Shown: one piece after another, positions 58,996 to 64,000 of the stretch
Layout: each line of letters starts with the position of its first letter
Numbering within the stretch: position 1 is the stretch's first letter
Assembly: GCA_029718625.1 (NCBI GenBank)
Contig: CM056389.1
Location: 19,077,521 to 19,141,520 of the forward strand
Reading direction: 5' to 3'
Source: Synaphobranchus kaupii
Lineage: Eukaryota; Chordata; Actinopteri; Anguilliformes; Synaphobranchidae
Length of the DNA: 64,000 bases
Translations under genes and position numbers: made by a program
The notes under the pieces: generated by a model
The model's input: the letters and a program-made list of their open reading frames with translations, nothing else
What the model was told of the DNA's origin: nothing
The model's database searches: none

Positions 58996-59059
58996 TATAT
59001 CCCATAAGGGATGGGTAGTGTTGGGACAGCCAGACACGCAAATAAAATTATTCATTCAT

Positions 59060-59622
59060 TCATTGCTCATGTCAGAGAAAGACATCAATTGAGTCAAAAG
59101 GAAGCAAAATAAAGTAGCTTAATTTGTGAAATCAATTATTTACTCATAATTTATTATTCAGGTAGATATTTTGTTCCTTGGTAATAAGGAACCATGCAAA
59201 AAGCATCTTGAGGATTAACACTCACATACTTGCATTGCTCCTAAATATCGTAATTTATTCGATGTCATGAAGCAACATTCTCATGACTTGAGGGCTCTTC
59301 ATCAAGCAGATAAAATGTGCATTCAAGTGGTGTCAGAATTATCAGATAAATGAATTCCTTACCGGGATGTATCACTAAAACGGGGGGGAAAGTTGTGCCC
59401 ATAAAGGTTACACCACACAAATTGAGGAGGATTGTCCAGATACTTCAGTCTCTTTCTGAAGAGGAAGCTAGCTGTGGTTCAGATACTGTAAATAATTAGC
59501 TGTGTTCAAGCAAATCAAGTTAAAATATTTTGTTTAACCTTATTTTTGTCAAAAGATAGTTATTCCTAATACATTGGCATATCTAAATTTCTAACTAAAG
59601 TATATTTATGCAAGTATGTTTC
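59060..59622. other. unassigned sequence
   Basis: No supported gene. A short open stretch reads GGKVVPIKVTPHKLRRIVQI (about 59380-59440) but is bounded by stops and was not identified. Confidence 0.4.
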
Positions 59623-60304
59623 TGTAATGGGTGATCGATAAGGAATCTAAAAGCGTAACTAGAGAGATACGCCATAAAAGCTGAGATTACCGCACCAGGA
59701 AAGGAATAAACAAATGAATGGGAGAAAAAACTTCCCAGCACAAACCAAATGAAAACAACCTCCAAAAAGAGGCAAAACTCGAAAATAGCAAGTATAAACA
59801 ACGAAAGAACCTCATGCTCTAAATCAGAGAGCGAGGACAAGAGGTTGGGAAAAACAAAATAAAAGCCAGAGCAAACGGGTGAAGGAATGAAACAGAAATT
59901 CAAACCTGTTACCTAAGCTCTTGTAGCAAAAGAGCTGAACCCAAAAGGTAACAGGTCGAGAGACTAAAGGACAAAGAGAAAGATTGGACAGAAAAGATAA
60001 AACCAATCCTATCCTAACTCTAACCGGACTTGCTGCGTTTCTTATTTGAAACAACCAGAAATGCAGTGACCAAATTCCTATACCTTACCGACTTCGATGT
60101 CAAATAGCAAAGACAATATCGAAGTGCCAGAAGGCGGAAGCCCTGAGCTATATATAGCCGACAGGAAACCGAAAACAGGTGAGGGGAATAATGACCGGGC
60201 GAGATCCACTGGGACGGAGGCGGAAAAAATCCGATAGAGCGTCCCGACGACATCAAATCGAATAACGACTGCAGAAACAACAGAGGCTGCCAATAACTAT
60301 GTCA
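59623..60304 (-). mobile_element. solo gypsy LTR copy 3 (682 bp) with GTTTC duplication
   Basis: Plus-strand ends TGTAATGG and CTATGTCA, so minus-strand TGACATAG...CCATTACA. GTTTC flanks both sides perfectly (59618-59622 and 60305-60309). It shares TCGAAGTCGGTAAGGTATAG (minus) and the GGTAACAGGT hairpin with the 3' LTR at 1757. Confidence 0.92.
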
Positions 60305-60396
60305 GTTTCCGTATATAATATGCTTTTTGTGAAATAAACTGCATTTGAAAAAAAGAAACACACAGATAAATGTGTTCACGTTGTGGTAAATCAACA

Positions 60397-60681
60397 TCAT
60401 GTTTGTTGACATTTCTTAAAACCCATGGTTTTGTCTGAAACAATGGGCCCTATCTTGATGATCTTAGCACATGGGTAGGTGACAAAAGCCAGGGAGGGGT
60501 CAAACTTGACACCGAGGTTTGTGACAGAGGTAGAGGCAGAGATGGTTTGGCCGGCAATGGTGAGGTGGGCTATGGGAGAGTGCTGGACCTGGTGAGGGGT
60601 ACCAACCAGAAGGGCCTCGGATTTGCTGCTATTGAGTTGGAGGAAGTTTTGCTTCATCCACGCCCTTATCTTTGGAGCCAT
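60397..60681 (-). pseudogene. LINE RT C-terminal fragment
   Basis: Minus strand: IRAWMKQNFLQLNSSKSEAL, LVGTPHQVQ, TIAGQTISASTSVTNLGVKF. This is the region after the YADD motif in fish L2/Rex-like RTs. Both ends are truncated. Confidence 0.85.
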
Positions 60682-62220
60682 GTGTAACCAATCAGAGTGT
60701 CATCTTCCATTCCCAGCAAACATTTATATGGTCATCACTACTCTGAAGAATATGAATTAGGCTCTTTGAGAGAAGATTTGAATCTTAAGCGATCTGCCCA
60801 GTGGTGATTATAGTGGTGAGTGTTTGTAGCACAGTAGACATATACAGGGCTGTAGCAGTTCCAGAGGCTCTGTGCTGATACACCTTGATGGAGTGTTAGG
60901 GCCGATCAATTTTATTTCCTGTCTTTTGAGGCTTTTGGCGAATGGGAAGATTTCACTTAAAACATGGTTTTGTGATTCATTTTCTTAGTTTTTACACCGG
61001 GAGGTTTAATTAATATTTGCCATTATTATACATGTAAACTTCACTGGAAATTACCTTATAAAATTCAACACATCATCCCAAAGCTAGTATTTCATTGCAT
61101 AGTAATGTATCAATTTACATGGGGTCAATTTACTAAAGGTTTGCGTGTACAACTTACCACCCGCAAAAAAAAAATTGGTCCCAGGAGAGTAATTCGGTGT
61201 GAAGAAATTTTAGAATTTAAAAGAACTGTCCAAAATACTGGCGGCAATACCTCCGGTGACCACTGGAGTTTGCAAGCTACATGGAGAAATTCAATCCCTT
61301 GTCCCCTTGTCTGAAATGTTTCTATAAATATTTCAGAATTAACTAAACTTCTTTTCTACCAAAGAAATTTTAAAGTAAAAAAACATTGGTGAATACGAGA
61401 ATGTTCATAACAATGTTTTAAAGAAAGTCTTAAGAACAAATGGTTGTAGAATGGTTGCTGAATGAGGCCCAATGTTCATAACATTTGAGGTAATGGAAAA
61501 TCTAGTGAGGTTGACAGTTACACTGAAGGCCACAACGGGACATGCGAGGGCTTCAGCCTAAACAGCTGCTGTTTTCGAAGCGCTAATTCACTTTCACAGA
61601 CAAAATGTAGCCTAGGCCGAATGGAATTCCCCACATTAGCTAACATTAGTTAATAAAAAATGTAACATGCGACAAAACTCAATGACTTCAGCATTAGCTA
61701 CTTATTTTATTCACAAGTAAATTCAAACATCACTCATACGTTAAGTGAACTTGCCCAAAACATAATGGTAAAACTCACGATAAACAAAATCTTAGGTAAC
61801 TTAGCATAACGATAGGCTATGCTTTCCAGAAGCAGGTCCATACTACCATACCACAACTTGGTAATAATAGGGATACAGGGTAGATTAACAGTATTTGCGA
61901 AACAATTAATTTAACGTATTTACTTTCACATTAATTACATTAGCTAACCGTAGCAATAGAAGCATTTGTAATGTTATTATTCATAGATGTAGCTAGCTAA
62001 CGTTAGCTCTATTCATAAGAATAAAACATGCAGAAGTTTAGCCTACCAAGCAATTATGCCAAAGATTTCCAGCATATTGCTGTAAGTTAATGTTATATAG
62101 GCTACATTTCCATCTAGGTAGCTAGCTCATAATACGCATCTGAAACAGTAATAGCAATGTTCTCGAGTCAAACACCTTGTATTTAGTTAGTTAGCTAGTA
62201 TTTAGCTAGTGTGGAAGAAA
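60682..62220. other. unassigned sequence
   Basis: No gene recognised. A 69-codon open frame at 61105-61314 has no known resemblance. CTAACGTTAGCT-type palindromic words near 61998 were noted. Confidence 0.45.
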
Positions 62221-62224
62221 ATTC

Positions 62225-64000
62225 TGGTATGAAAACTAATCATCCAGAATGTGTCTAAATATTATTGGTATAAACAGTAATGACATAATCCGGGTAGGCA
62301 TTGCGCAGGGTGTAAGGGCAGGGAGATTGAGGGAGTGCCCCTCATCTTCCACCCAGGTATTCCTACAGGTAAATGCATAAATGCATAGGAATGATGAGGC
62401 CTAAAAACAATATATGACCATTCTATTTTATTATACACAATGTATTGTATATGTGTATATAGGTATATGATATATATATATATCACTACAGACCGCTGTA
62501 TGGCCAGAGTAAAGGCCCTGTTTTGACTTGATGCATGATATTCTGTGCCGGGCATCGCCTTGACCAGCTTATGACACGCTTACATAAAGATGATATTCTG
62601 TATAGGGGGGTTTGAGCCAGTTCATAAAACAAGTCTAATGTTCAAATGTCTCAAAACCAGAACCAGCGCACACACCTATATACTTTGCAGCACGCTGTTC
62701 AAAACTATCCACGGGACTGACTATTTACATCCCACACTCCCTCACCGGAAATCAGTCCTCTTCCGTTCATGTTACCTCAGCCTACTGTCCCCCCTGCTAG
62801 CGACATTCTTAGAACCGAGGGTTCCAGCCCTGTCAATACATTGAAAAATAGAAAAAAGAGAAATAAACAAAACTGGAAGACCCCCAAAACAGTGAGTCAT
62901 CTAAAAAATGCTAAAGGACTAAAAATACGTCATCTTAATGTCTGTAGCTTAGTATCTAAACTTGATCAAATCAAAATGCTGCTGACACAAAGTAGCATAG
63001 ATATTTTTGCTGTCTCGGAAACTTGGCTTACACCAACAATTCCGGACTCCTTTCTTTATATTGAGAATTACATTATTATATTGAGAATTTATTTTGTAAA
63101 GACCGGGTTGGGAAACGTGTAGGAGGAGTAGCAATATATCTAACAGACACGGCATCCTAAACGTTACAAATCACTTTTTATTTAACGTCTCAGCATGCTA
63201 CAGATATTTTAGTTTCATATAAACCTCCTAACACGTCACCAATAGATTATGTATCATCTCTAACAACTATTCTTGAGTCGGTAAAAACTAAAGAATACAT
63301 ACTACTTGGTGATTTCAACTTAAATTGGAATGATACTATTGCTACACCGCTCAAACCTGTAGCAACCAAATTCGGAGCCAACGCGAGTGTGTAGTACGTG
63401 TGAAACAATTCTTGACCTGATTTTTTCCAATGAACCGACAAAATATAACATAAATGGGGTTATTAAAACAACAATATCGGACCATTTTCTTACCTTTGCT
63501 ATTAGAAAAAAAATTATAGAACACAAGGGACACAAATTGAATGTTATAAAAATGATACCAGGCTCCAAAAAACAGACGTACCAAAACGAGATTAATAACA
63601 TTAACTGGGAAGAGGAGAATAAGATGAACAACCCAGAGCAAATACTCTGAAAATGCATGAAAAAATTAAGAAATACACAAAAAAGTAACTAAAAAATACA
63701 CAAAAAAGTTCTAAACTAAAGTCTCGACAATTATCTTTACCTTGGATTACACCAAATATATTACGTCTGCTCAAACAAAAATCTAAAATTATGAAAAACT
63801 ACTACCGTACTAAATTATGAACAGATAAACAAGCTTTTGCGACTATTAGAAATAAATGTACCGTCGAGTTACAGAAAGCAAAAACTAATTATTATCAGAA
63901 ACTCATGAATGAAGCCTCTTTGCACCCCAAAAAGCTGTGGGATGCACTGAACACCATAACTGGAGGAAGGACAAAAAAGAACCAAGGCAAGATAAGCATA
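62225..64000 (+). mobile_element. LINE 5' part running off the window
   Basis: The 5' region (62225-62625) matches 22930-23400. An endonuclease frame follows, then the linker to an RT expected beyond 64000. Confidence 0.85.
62769..63990 (+). pseudogene. LINE APE-type endonuclease, frameshifted
   Basis: GLKIRHLNVCSLVSKLDQIK and IDIFAVSETWLTPTIPDSF carry the conserved N and E; in another frame GGVAIYLTDT, SYKPPNTSPIDYVSSL and EYILLGDFNLNWND carry the D-x-N pair; then TCETILDLIFSNEP and TTISDHFLTF the SDH motif. A duplication (ENYIII...) and frameshifts near 63085 and 63390 break the frame. The linker QLSLPWITPNILRLLKQKSK and ASLHPKKLWDALNTITGG leads toward the RT. The enzyme would nick target DNA for insertion. 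Confidence 0.88.

Overview
The window looks like repeat-rich nuclear DNA of a ray-finned (teleost-type) fish. It has Tc1/mariner, IS630-like and Ty3/gypsy elements, L2-type LINE 3' tails (the CGTCTGCTAAAT tail word), tRNA-like dispersed repeats, many minisatellites and one spliced protein gene. There are no bacterial operons, CRISPR arrays or rRNA genes, and most long reading frames are transposon remnants or antisense shadows.

Layout. 1-2475: 3' part of a decayed Ty3/gypsy chromodomain element with its 3' LTR. 3157-5083: a 1.93-kb solo LTR with perfect GATGG target duplications. 5.4-9.8 kb: two minisatellites (51 bp and 22 bp) and two unassigned exon-like frames. 9.98-10.94 kb: six copies of a CAGGTGGTGCGACC-like word. 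11.25-11.85 kb: LINE 3' end. 13746-14551: solo LTR. 15.4-22.0 kb: a three-copy tandem duplication of a ~2.1-2.3 kb unit seeded by a fold-back element. 26.1 kb: an orphan ISRE plus TATA box, cut by a Tc1 end at the predicted start site. 27.4-41.2 kb: nested transposons (tRNA-like repeats, a LINE broken by LTR-like DNA, a 3-kb modular non-coding element, Tc1, a spliced IS630-like transposase, an L2 inserted in a Tc1).

42.76-57.05 kb (plus strand): the main gene. Six coding exons join with matching phases at all five introns. Their product is a protein of roughly 2,290 residues: a possible N-myristoylation start (MGNSVT), a novel N-terminal domain, a coiled coil made of nine 13-residue repeats, a complete SecA-type DEAD ATPase core in one 5.4-kb exon, a glycine-rich hydrophobic segment, and an OTU-like Cys box (DGQNCLYHAV). 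SecA is the motor of bacterial and plastid protein export, so a spliced nuclear animal gene with this core fused to an OTU-like module is the most unusual thing here. The 3' end of the gene was not found. Its introns hold an 11-unit minisatellite that duplicates a splice donor, a Tc1/mariner whose transposase has itself become a 48-bp minisatellite, CTCF-like sites and a 41-bp minisatellite abutting the last recognised exon.

58-64 kb: LINE endonuclease and RT fragments, a third copy of the gypsy LTR with perfect GTTTC duplications (59623-60304), and the 5' part of a LINE that runs off the window. Functions for the main gene are inferred from motifs only; no database search was possible.
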